The notes beneath the pieces were generated by a model. That model saw nothing but the letters and a program-made list of their open reading frames with translations, ran no database searches and had not been told where the DNA came from. Positions 7,380-13,698 of a stretch of 14,048 nt of DNA are shown here, one piece after another (within the stretch, counting starts at the first letter, position 1; each line of letters begins with the position of its first letter). The DNA is from Spirochaetia bacterium UBA5368 (lineage in GTDB: Bacteria; Spirochaetota; UBA4802; UBA5368), in NCBI GenBank assembly GCA_002407865.1, contig DHPI01000022.1:21632-35679 (forward strand), in the 5' to 3' direction. Made by a program: the position numbers and the translations under genes.

Positions 7380-8762
7380 ATGAAAAACCCGATTCTTGTC
7401 CCGGAATTCAGGGATCTGTTGCGAAGAAAAAAATACCCGATTCTGAAATCGTTTCTCGACGAGCACCATGAAAAAGAGATAGCCGAGTACCTCGGCCTGA
7501 TGCATCCCGATGAAATATGGAAGATTCTCGGTCTTGTCGATGTATACCGGCGGGCCGAAATATTCAGTTATCTCGACATGGATGTTCAGATCGCGATGGT
7601 GTCTGTCGAACAGAAGCGGCATGTTGCAGACCTGCTGATGGAGCTTTCGCCGGACGACCGCGCCGACCTTTTTCAGCACCTCGGAAAGGACCTTGCGGAC
7701 AGGCTGTTGTTGATCCTTCCGCTCAAGGAGCGATTGGACGTCATCAAGCTGACATCATACGGGGAAGAAACTGCCGGCGCGATCATGACGACGGATTATT
7801 CCACTCTGTACGAGAGTGATAGTGTTGAGGACGCCATAAAGAAGGTGCGGCGTGACGCGCCGTCAAAAGAGACAATCTATTACCTTTATGTTACCGATAC
7901 GGAGGGTAAACTTATCGGCTTTATTTCGCTGCGCAAGCTGATTCTGGCGAAGCCGAAGCAGAAAATCGTGAATTTGATGAAACGCGATATCATCTTTGCG
8001 TACGCGGATGACGACCAGGAAAAGGCCGCGAGGTTGATTGATGAGTACGACCTCATAGCCTTGCCGGTGGTCGATTTTAACGAACGACTTGTCGGGATAA
8101 TCACCCATGACGATGCGATGGACATTATCCGTGACGAGCAGACCGAAGACCTCGAAAAAATCATGGCTATCAGCGGCGGCGTCGAAGAAAATACGTATCT
8201 TGAAACGCCGGCGTTTACGCACTTCAAAAAAAGAGTGTTCTGGGTCGTGGTGCTGGCCATCCTCGAACTTATGTCGGGATTGATAATACAGAGCTTCCGC
8301 GATACGCTGAAGAATCTCATAATACTCGCGTATTATATGCCGTTGCTGAATTCAACCGGCGGCAATACGGGGTCACAATCCGCAACGGTGGTTTTGCGGT
8401 CGCTTGCGCTGGGAGAGCTGAAGCCGGCCGATATCAGGAAGGTGTTGAAAAAAGAACTCGTCGTCAGCCTTTTGATCAGCGTTTGCGTTGGCGTGCTCGT
8501 CTCCCTGCGGGTTCTTGTTCTTTCGCATGGATCGGAGGATATCCCCGCGAGCATCGGCCTTGAAAGGATAGCGTTTATGATATCGCTTGCGCTTTCAATT
8601 CAGGTTGTATGGTCCACACTGCTGGGGGCGGTGATACCGCTGTTTGCCTCGAGAATGAAAATTGACCCGGCGGTGGTGTCGAGCCCGGCAATCGCGACAT
8701 TCGTCGACGTCGGCGGGATAACAATTTATTTTGTCACCGCCAAGATGTTGCTTGGCGTATAG
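7380..8762 (+). CDS. mgtE: Magnesium transporter MgtE
   Basis: A 460-residue Mg2+ channel/transporter close to the length of Thermus MgtE. An N-terminal alpha-helical domain (about 1-130, with ELSPDDRADLFQHL) is followed by two CBS repeats (GAIMTTDY at 133-140 onward, and NLMKRDIIFAYADD near 198-211 to HDDAMDIIRDE). There is then a linker helix and five membrane spans from about 286. The pore region carries PLLNSTGGNTGSQSATVVLR at 321-340. The last span has SSPAIATFVDVGG, whose Asp443 aligns with the selectivity Asp (D432) of the Thermus protein. In that protein the CBS and N domains bind Mg2+ and close the pore when it is plentiful, and the acidic residues here fit that. The ATG follows AAAGGAGG by six bases. 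It is the only gene between the terminator at 7093 and the ECF unit. Confidence 0.96.
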   Translation: MKNPILVPEFRDLLRRKKYPILKSFLDEHHEKEIAEYLGLMHPDEIWKILGLVDVYRRAEIFSYLDMDVQIAMVSVEQKRHVADLLMELSPDDRADLFQHLGKDLADRLLLILPLKERLDVIKLTSYGEETAGAIMTTDYSTLYESDSVEDAIKKVRRDAPSKETIYYLYVTDTEGKLIGFISLRKLILAKPKQKIVNLMKRDIIFAYADDDQEKAARLIDEYDLIALPVVDFNERLVGIITHDDAMDIIRDEQTEDLEKIMAISGGVEENTYLETPAFTHFKKRVFWVVVLAILELMSGLIIQSFRDTLKNLIILAYYMPLLNSTGGNTGSQSATVVLRSLALGELKPADIRKVLKKELVVSLLISVCVGVLVSLRVLVLSHGSEDIPASIGLERIAFMISLALSIQVVWSTLLGAVIPLFASRMKIDPAVVSSPAIATFVDVGGITIYFVTAKMLLGV

Positions 8763-8784
8763 AACGCGAACCGGCGGATAATGT

Positions 8785-8813
8785 GGAACCTTTCCACCGC
8801 GCGGGGGGTCTTA
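8785..8813 (+). promoter_or_regulatory. ECF-sigma-type promoter motif before the Spy-like gene
   Basis: GGAACCT (8785-8791), 17 bases, then TCTTA (8809-8813) matches the E. coli sigma-E pattern GGAACTT / N16-17 / TCTnA in six of seven and four of four defined positions. A start near 8820 would leave a leader of about 35 bases with the Shine-Dalgarno AAAAGGAG at 8837-8844. An ECF sigma gene lies in the same presumed operon, so autoregulation is plausible. A small hairpin GTGGAA-CCT-TTCCAC (8783-8797) overlaps the -35. Whether this sigma factor reads such a motif is inferred. Confidence 0.5.
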
Positions 8814-8853
8814 CAGCCAAGTAACCATAAATACCCAAAAGGAGATAGCGTTA

Positions 8854-9381
8854 ATGAAGCGAAATCTGATAGTAAACGGATTGCTGATAACGGCGCTTGC
8901 ATTTGCGTATCCCGCGTATGCGCAAAAGGGAATGAGCCAGCGTGATTGCATGAAAGGCCAAAAAAAGGGTTGTGTCTGTATGAAGAATCCGGACAAGGGC
9001 GGGCGCTGCACAAAGACTAAAGGGTGCGGCCCCTTCTATGGCGATCCACAGGCGATGAAGACGCGACTGGGACTTAGTGACGATCAGGTGAACAAGATCA
9101 GCGCGATAAACCTTGAGTATAAAAAGCAGTTTCTTGGCTACAAAGAGAAACTGGAACCGAAGCACATTAAACTTGAAAAAATGCTGCTGGAAGACAATGT
9201 CGATACAAAGGAAGTGCGCGCGCTTTTAAAGGAAATATCGGACGTGACGGTTGATGTGCGGATGCTTCGCGTCAATCACCAACTCGAAATTGAAAAGGTG
9301 CTGACACCGGAGCAGAAGACCAAATTGAGAAGCGAGCGCCGCCACATAATGAAAAAAGACAGGCCATCGTGTAAAGATTGA
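8854..9381 (+). CDS. Cys-rich Spy/CnrX-like (LTxxQ) periplasmic protein
   Basis: A 175-residue exported protein with signal peptide to about Ala23 (AYA before Q24) and a mature, highly charged helical body typical of the Spy/CpxP/ZraP/CnrX group. These are periplasmic proteins that act as chaperones or metal sensors and feed envelope stress signalling. Two LTxxQ-like motifs are present: LGLSDDQ at 72-78 and the exact LTPEQ at 150-154. Between the signal and the helical domain lies a Lys/Cys-rich stretch with Cys32, 40, 42, 52 and 58, including CVC, with another cysteine at 173. This could bind metal or form disulphides and is not part of the usual fold. A good Shine-Dalgarno (AAAAGGAG) precedes the ATG by nine bases. 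The ECF sigma gene 114 bases downstream suggests a sensor role like that of CnrX. Confidence 0.8.
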   Translation: MKRNLIVNGLLITALAFAYPAYAQKGMSQRDCMKGQKKGCVCMKNPDKGGRCTKTKGCGPFYGDPQAMKTRLGLSDDQVNKISAINLEYKKQFLGYKEKLEPKHIKLEKMLLEDNVDTKEVRALLKEISDVTVDVRMLRVNHQLEIEKVLTPEQKTKLRSERRHIMKKDRPSCKD

Positions 9382-9396
9382 TCGTATGCGGATGAT

Positions 9397-9424
9397 GCCG
9401 CGGCGGGTCAACGCCTGTCGCGGC
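9397..9424 (+). promoter_or_regulatory. Stem-loop between the Spy-like and sigma genes
   Basis: GCCGCGGCGGG (9397-9407) pairs with CCTGTCGCGGC (9414-9424) in 11 pairs, two of them G-U, around a six-base loop. The sequence after it is AATTACTAATG, with no T-run, so it is not a classic terminator. In the middle of a presumed operon it may stabilise or process the mRNA, giving more of the abundant periplasmic protein than of the sigma factor. The role is inferred. Confidence 0.45.
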
Positions 9425-9495
9425 AATTACTAATGTGCTGATGTGCGTTATTATAAGTGGAAGGCGCCGGGCATGCCGAGAGGGCAGGGTGATAC

Positions 9496-10038
9496 ATGAC
9501 AGAAAGGGAATTTGCCGATGTTGTAAAGCGGACAAAGGGGATAGTGCTGTCTGCTGTTGAAAAGCACCTTGCGCCGAGGTTTTGCCATGCAATTGACGAT
9601 GTTGTACAGGAAACGTATCTGCGCGCCTATCGCGGGCTGACGAACGGGAAGTTCCGTGGCGATTCGGCGCTTGGTACGTGGCTTTTCACTATTGCCAAAA
9701 ATGAGTCTCTCAGGATGACGGCCCGTCTCGTGCGGGAGGAACAAAAGGCTGAAAAATATATTAATTACGCCGCGGGTATTACGTCAGATAATAAAATTGT
9801 CCAAATATCCGGCATGGGCAATGTTAATCGCTATGGCGAAGAGGATGTTGTGTCGATGCGCATGTGCATTCAATCACTGCCCGATAAATATCGCGATGTG
9901 CTCGAGCTTGTCGCTGATGGCTGTAGCGAAAAGGAGATCGCGAGCCATCTCGCGATAAAAACGGGGACGGTGAAATCACGCCTCTCGCGCGGACGCGAAA
10001 TGCTGGCGAGACGCATGGAAGGATGTGTTGATCTGTGA
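9496..10038 (+). CDS. ECF-family RNA polymerase sigma factor
   Basis: A 180-residue cytoplasmic sigma factor of the two-domain ECF type, of usual size. Region 2 spans about 10-80, with DDVVQETYLRAYRGL (34-48) for core binding and FRGDSALGTWLFTIAKNES (53-71) for -10 recognition and melting. Region 4 spans about 122-175. It begins SLPDKYRDVLELVADG and holds the helix-turn-helix EKEIASHLAIKTGTVKSRLSRG that reads the -35. A linker of about 40 residues joins them. There is no C-terminal extension. The ATG follows a modest AGGGTGAT. Its stop overlaps the GTG of the next gene (GTGA), the classic arrangement for a sigma factor and its anti-sigma partner. The Spy-like gene upstream and the ECF-like promoter before it suggest an autoregulated envelope or metal stress unit. 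Confidence 0.93.
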   Translation: MTEREFADVVKRTKGIVLSAVEKHLAPRFCHAIDDVVQETYLRAYRGLTNGKFRGDSALGTWLFTIAKNESLRMTARLVREEQKAEKYINYAAGITSDNKIVQISGMGNVNRYGEEDVVSMRMCIQSLPDKYRDVLELVADGCSEKEIASHLAIKTGTVKSRLSRGREMLARRMEGCVDL

Positions 10039-10400
10039 ACGAAAATTCTGCATATGAAATGCTGCGCCGGGAGCTGCAAAAGCGCCGTAACGACGATGGC
10101 TGGAATTACGCAATTGCCGGCAGGGTGGTTACGCGCAGAAAAAAGAACATGAAGATAAAAACAATAGCCGGGGCAGGCGCAATGGCGGGTGCGCTGGCGG
10201 TCCTGTGTATCGCGTTATTTATAGCAAATCCGGAGCCATCCATGTCATACGGTATGCATTCGCTGATTTCCGAACAGGTTAACGGCGCATACGGTGACGT
10301 ATTTACGATGAAAGGCCCGGCAGACCCGCCTGCGGCGGTGACATATGTTTATTTTGGCGCTACCGATTCCGTTATCGATAATGCGCTGAACACGCGGTAA
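10035..10400 (+). CDS. Small single-span membrane protein, candidate CnrY-like minimal anti-sigma factor
   Basis: A 121-residue protein whose GTG start overlaps the sigma factor stop by four bases, so the two should be translated together. Residues 1-42 are polar and basic with an amphipathic helix (SAYEMLRRELQKRRND). Residues 43-64 form one membrane span (TIAGAGAMAGALAVLCIALF), leaving about 55 residues outside. There is no HxxxCxxC zinc motif of ZAS anti-sigma factors. The short cytoplasmic part, single span and small outer domain match the layout of CnrY, which holds CnrH with a minimal domain of about 45 residues. No sequence similarity can be claimed from here. It could instead be a short unrelated membrane protein, but its position argues for sigma control. 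Its stop is nine bases from the convergent barrel gene. Confidence 0.65.
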   Translation: MNENSAYEMLRRELQKRRNDDGWNYAIAGRVVTRRKKNMKIKTIAGAGAMAGALAVLCIALFIANPEPSMSYGMHSLISEQVNGAYGDVFTMKGPADPPAAVTYVYFGATDSVIDNALNTR

Positions 10401-10409
10401 CCGCACGCC

Positions 10410-11171
10410 TCAGAGGTCAAACTCGCGGGTAAACGCGAAGCTTGTCTTTGGCTTCAGCTCCGTAGAGCCAGTTGAGTATTCCACAGGAGAGTAGCCTCCG
10501 CTGTTGCCGGCCCATATGGCGAAGGTGTGGCGGTATGCGGCGTACTTAAATCCCGCATTGTATGTCATGTATTTAAACGCGAATCCATATACATTTGTGA
10601 TAGCTTCGCCGCACACTGAAATCTTGTCTGAAATGTAAATCTGTAAAAACGCGCCGAATCCTGCCGAGGTGTCGTGCCTGCTTTTGAATCCGTAGAAGTT
10701 CGTGTTGTACGCATAAGTCGGCACAACGCCGATGCTGATCCGGTTTGCAAAAAAATGTTTTTGAATAATAAGCTGGCCGAAATACGATGCCTGGTCTTTT
10801 TGCGCCAGCACATCCTCTGAATCTTCCTTATAGCCGCCGCCTGCTGCAAGCGCGAGCGAGAAAAAATTTCCTTCGGTGGGATAATCGTCGAAGAGTGTGA
10901 CTTTCGTGCTGCCGACGATATCCATGTTCTTGAAAGAGCGAGCGACAGTTACGTCCCAGTTGCCGGTGATGCCGTAACCCAGTGCTATGTTTACGTTTGT
11001 GGTGTGCTTCACGGGATCGAAATACCGGTGGCCGTTGTCGAAGAGCAATATGTTTTTTCCGGGCGTCTGGCATGTCGGCAGGTCGAATATATAGTTGACC
11101 GACCCTCGCGCAACCGCCGCTTGTGCGGCGGCTATCGTGATGAGGAGGCATAGAATAACTTTTTGTATCAT
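10410..11171 (-). CDS. Outer-membrane beta-barrel protein (DUF5777-like)
   Basis: A 253-residue exported protein with a signal peptide (MIQKVILCLLITIAAAQAAVA, cut near 21-22). The mature part is made of short alternating amphipathic strands rich in Tyr, Phe, Gly and Asn, such as VNIALGYGITGNWDVTVARS and AGFGAFLQIYISDKIS, ending in FAFTREFDL. This is the look of a barrel of about 10-12 strands. The NGHRYFDP...LGYGIT...VARSFK order recalls the DUF5777 barrel family, which I name with moderate confidence. AAGGAAG lies six bases before the ATG, and the gene begins 15 bases after the triheme cytochrome stop, so it is the last member of the cytochrome operon. It may seat or export the cytochromes, or carry a small solute. 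It is too small for a large MtrB-like conduit. The end faces the small membrane-protein gene at 10400 with nine bases between. Confidence 0.75.
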   Translation of the reverse strand: MIQKVILCLLITIAAAQAAVARGSVNYIFDLPTCQTPGKNILLFDNGHRYFDPVKHTTNVNIALGYGITGNWDVTVARSFKNMDIVGSTKVTLFDDYPTEGNFFSLALAAGGGYKEDSEDVLAQKDQASYFGQLIIQKHFFANRISIGVVPTYAYNTNFYGFKSRHDTSAGFGAFLQIYISDKISVCGEAITNVYGFAFKYMTYNAGFKYAAYRHTFAIWAGNSGGYSPVEYSTGSTELKPKTSFAFTREFDL

Positions 11172-11186
11172 TGTAATCTTCCTTAA

Positions 11187-11528
11187 TCAGAAGTCTGTTT
11201 TCCGGTGGCAGAAATAGCACGACGGCGTGCTGCTGAAAATGTTTTTTGTCGTATGAATGTGAGGCTCCTGAAATAGAATATCCTTCATTGTGGCGCTCTG
11301 AATGTCTTCGGGCGCAAGAGGCGTACGCATGTGGCACTGCCCGCACGTTGCTTTAATGTTGCGCACGCCCTGCAGGCGCTCTCCGTGGCAGTGCCTGCAG
11401 TCGTCGGCAAAGGATTTTTCCTCGGATTTTTGCTGCGTGGAGGAGCATGTCACAGGCATTATGATAACTGCACATACACTAAAAAACATTGAAAGGATTA
11501 GTTTATTATTCGTTTTCACTCTAATCAT
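11187..11528 (-). CDS. Triheme c-type cytochrome, exported
   Basis: A 113-residue protein with an N-terminal hydrophobic segment (about 8-27) and three CxxCH haem-attachment motifs: CRHCH at 44-48, CGQCH at 62-66 and CYFCH at 104-108. Further His residues at 90, 92 and elsewhere are possible axial ligands. Cys28 after PVT, followed by a Ser/Gln/Lys linker, suggests a lipoprotein, though Pro at -3 makes the lipobox poor. It would carry electrons in the periplasm. The start at 11528 is chosen because GGAGG (11538-11534) is five bases upstream. A longer frame to 11582 would only add residues without a signal. The ATG overlaps by eight bases the natural stop of the preceding cytochrome in its corrected frame, which ties the two genes together. 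Confidence 0.88.
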   Translation of the reverse strand: MIRVKTNNKLILSMFFSVCAVIIMPVTCSSTQQKSEEKSFADDCRHCHGERLQGVRNIKATCGQCHMRTPLAPEDIQSATMKDILFQEPHIHTTKNIFSSTPSCYFCHRKTDF

Positions 11529-12178
11529 CGCATCCTCCGGGTACGCCACCGTGGCAATTGGCGCATGGCGTACCGGCGCCATTATTCAAAGATGCGGTAG
11601 TCCCATGACAATTCCGCGCCGCCACAGTAGGACAGGTGAGGTAACAAACAGTAATTTATATGATGTTGCGCTCCCTCTAAAATGACCCTGTGCCCCGGTA
11701 TTGGAATCGGAGTGTGGCACGCATAACAGGAATATCCTTTACCGGCCACTCCGGTAAGATCGGCGCCGTGGCAATCCGCGGTACCGCATACTGCGTTTAA
11801 ATTTCCTTGGTCGACAAGGTAATGATGATAATATCCATGTATCTTCAATGTGTGCGTTGTCGTGAATATCGACCAGCGGTCGTCGTGACATTTGTAGCAC
11901 GATGGCGCGCCGGAATTTCCGCCCCGGAGATTGGCGCCGTGACAATTTGGTTCTGTGCAGTAGCCCCGCGGAAACCTGTACCTGACGCCGTGGCAGTACA
12001 TACTGAAATGCGGCTTTGCATTATGGATGCCCTGACATATGTTGTCCGGCGTATTTTCCGAAACGGGATTGCAGGCGAGCAGTGAAAGCGCTGCGAATAA
12101 AGTGAATGCGGAAAACACACGAAAGGTTTGCTTCGGGAGAGAAGCGCTGTGTGACATATGGCGTTTTATGTTAATCAT
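11521..12178 (-). pseudogene. Multihaem c-type cytochrome lipoprotein, interrupted by a frameshift
   Basis: From the ATG at 12178 the frame runs 198 residues to a TAA at 11584-11582. It has a signal peptide with lipobox-like LLAC (Cys36) and two tandem units, each with CX4CH (C74-H80; C131-H137) then CX2CH (CYKCH 94-98; CYACH 152-156), joined by CHGA.L.G. After residue 177 the frame reads non-haem sequence, but one base later a third unit appears, NCHGTTASLNNGAGTPCANCH, running to a TAG at 11523-11521. The break falls at TGTTTGTT (minus strand, 11650-11643). Removing one TGTT copy restores a 217-residue protein with all three units. CX4CH as well as CX2CH binding is known in Desulfovibrio cytochrome c3. 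The ATG at 12157 is an alternative start; neither has a clear Shine-Dalgarno. Whether the shift is real, programmed or an assembly error cannot be told here. Confidence 0.85.
11643..11650 (-). repeat. Tandem TGTT duplication at the frameshift point
   Basis: The minus strand reads TAC-TGTT-TGTT-ACC across this point. Two adjacent TGTT copies are what replication slippage would leave, and four extra bases give the net shift needed. A single extra T in the TTT run would serve equally. Confidence 0.55.
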
Positions 12179-12214
12179 ATATTGCCATGTTTATCTATGA
12201 ATATATTTAATAAA

Positions 12215-12244
12215 AGTATATATGCATAACTGAAATAATGTCAA
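12215..12244 (-). promoter_or_regulatory. Sigma-70 promoter of the cytochrome/barrel operon
   Basis: On the minus strand there is an exact TTGACA (12244-12239), 18 bases, then TATACT (12220-12215), five of six bases of the -10 consensus. The whole stretch is AT-rich compared with its surroundings. The predicted start, near 12208, is 30 bases ahead of the ATG at 12178. The gap to the next gene (12179-12320) holds this promoter and the hairpin at 12288-12307. Confidence 0.65.
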
Positions 12245-12287
12245 TATGCAATATTGGCGTGTTTGCGCAGTTCCGCATACCGTTACA

Positions 12288-12307
12288 GGGCCAAAACGAG
12301 ATGGCCC
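12288..12307 (-). terminator. Weak hairpin downstream of the winged-helix/ferredoxin gene
   Basis: GGGCCA (12288-12293) and TGGCCC (12302-12307) form an exact six-pair stem around eight bases, starting 13 bases past the stop of the gene at 12321. No T-run follows on the minus strand, so it would be at best a poor or Rho-assisted terminator protecting the cytochrome promoter from read-through. Confidence 0.3.
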
Positions 12308-12320
12308 ACGAATGCCGTGA

Positions 12321-13400
12321 TCAGTCTATGAACTGCCTGTAATCCCGCCCGATGCCCCTCGACCTGGCCCTTTCCTCGAGCCACTCCATTTCATCGTTCG
12401 GCACGGGTGTTGTATCGGACACGTCACGTCTGACTATTTTTATCGCCTCTTCAGGGCAGGTCGATGCGCACAGCCCGCATCCGATGCAGTTATCGATTTT
12501 CGCGGATTCGCCGATCGTGACAGCGCCCGCCTGGCAACGGTCGGCGCAGATGCCGCAGGCTGTGCAGAGGCCGTTGTCGACAACGGCGACGTAATTGGAT
12601 TTCGCGACCGCGTGCTTGCTTGTGAGGTTGTATCCCAGCAGCGGGCCGCAGCAGCACTTGCAGCAGTTGCAGATGTAAAAGTGCCCCCTCTTCGTGTTCG
12701 ATGTCATGTGCACGAGCCCCGCTTCTTCCGCGATATTTAAAATGGCAATCGCCTCGTCACGGGTAATGGCCCTGCCGCTTCTGGAGTTGTCGAAAACATG
12801 TTCCATGGGGGCGAAGGCGAGGCATACCTCCATCGGCTTGTCGCACCGGTGTCCCAGCAGCGCTTTCTCCTTTTTACAGATGCAGTCATGCACCGCCCAC
12901 GATTTAGCGCCGTTGATAAGCTGAATAGCGCTTTCGTACGGTTCGATGACCACATCGTGCGGCACCTCGACGTTTATCGGCAGCACCTTCATAAGCGCCG
13001 GGGTGTGGCTGAAAAACTCGCCGCCGAACGCCTCGTGCGAGTATGCCTCGAAAAGCTCGGAAAGCTCCCTGTCGATGCGGGAAAGCTGAAATTCGTATAT
13101 GCCGAACACGAACGGCATGAGCCGGTAATACGTTTCACCGCCGATGGTAATTGCGAAAATCTGTCCTTTTTCGTCCATCACGGATAATATCGCTTTCAGG
13201 TAATCCTCGCGCAGTCCCGTACGGGCGGATATCTTCGCCGCGGTTTCAAACGAAATTTTCAGCTTCATGAAAACCCCGGCTTCTTCGTCGGTGAAGATTT
13301 TTTTCAAGATTTTTATCTCGACGCCGCTCTTCGTCGCGGGAAACCCGTTCGGAATTGCGTCGAGCCTCTCGCGGAGCCTGTGATAGATGGTGTCGTTCAT
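12321..13400 (-). CDS. Winged-helix / 4Fe-4S ferredoxin fusion protein
   Basis: A 359-residue cytoplasmic protein. Residues 25-100 look like a MarR-type winged helix (EEAGVFMKLKISFETAAKISARTGL, then a wing around ITIGGETYYRLMP). A middle region has CICKKEKALLGHRC (173-186) with Cys193, then an unusual cluster YICNCCKCCCG with six cysteines at 244-251. The end carries two classic 4Fe-4S motifs, CTACGICADRC (279-289, followed by Q rather than P) and CIGCGLCASTCP (305-316). Such fusions occur in anaerobes, but their function is not settled; redox-linked electron transfer or regulation is likely. The start at 13400 is chosen because GGAGG (13412-13408) sits seven bases upstream. A frame reaching 13445 adds 15 residues with no such site. 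A paralogue starts divergently at 13699. Confidence 0.88.
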   Translation of the reverse strand: MNDTIYHRLRERLDAIPNGFPATKSGVEIKILKKIFTDEEAGVFMKLKISFETAAKISARTGLREDYLKAILSVMDEKGQIFAITIGGETYYRLMPFVFGIYEFQLSRIDRELSELFEAYSHEAFGGEFFSHTPALMKVLPINVEVPHDVVIEPYESAIQLINGAKSWAVHDCICKKEKALLGHRCDKPMEVCLAFAPMEHVFDNSRSGRAITRDEAIAILNIAEEAGLVHMTSNTKRGHFYICNCCKCCCGPLLGYNLTSKHAVAKSNYVAVVDNGLCTACGICADRCQAGAVTIGESAKIDNCIGCGLCASTCPEEAIKIVRRDVSDTTPVPNDEMEWLEERARSRGIGRDYRQFID

Positions 13401-13562
13401 GGGGGTACCTCCGATGTGGAATCTGTGATATCGGGCATGATGCAAAATGGGATATCTTCAGTGTGTGAATGCGCGCATAGCGTATCGTATGTTGTATCGA
13501 CTGGCAATTCTTTTTAGGGTGAGTCTGGCATGTAATTATTTTTTATCGTCGATGATTATTGC

Positions 13563-13590
13563 TTGACTTTGTAGACGACCGGTCTATTAT
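13563..13590 (+). promoter_or_regulatory. Promoter with embedded palindromic operator
   Basis: TTGACT (13563-13568), 16 bases, then TATTAT (13585-13590) make a good sigma-70 promoter for the gene at 13699. Between them, TAGACGACCGGTCTA (13572-13586) has exact TAGAC/GTCTA arms and contains the perfect palindrome GACCGGTC, so a dimeric repressor bound here would block polymerase. TAGACCGGTCTA-like sites are typical of TetR-family repressors. No repressor gene is next to it within view. Confidence 0.55.
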
Positions 13591-13698
13591 TGCAGAGGTA
13601 TATCTCTCCGTTCATTGTGTGCGGTGGCGGTACGCATATATGCCGTTGCACGGAGTGTATATATCAGGCCGTCAGGAAAGTACAATTGGAGGGCATGT

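Noticed and set aside
12250..12290. GGAACTG on the minus strand as a second ECF promoter for the cytochrome operon
   Set aside because: No TCTnA at 16-17 bases, while an exact TTGACA with TATACT lies just downstream.
13634..13643. GCATATATGC perfect palindrome
   Set aside because: Ten bases, AT-rich core, not placed relative to promoter elements; probably chance.
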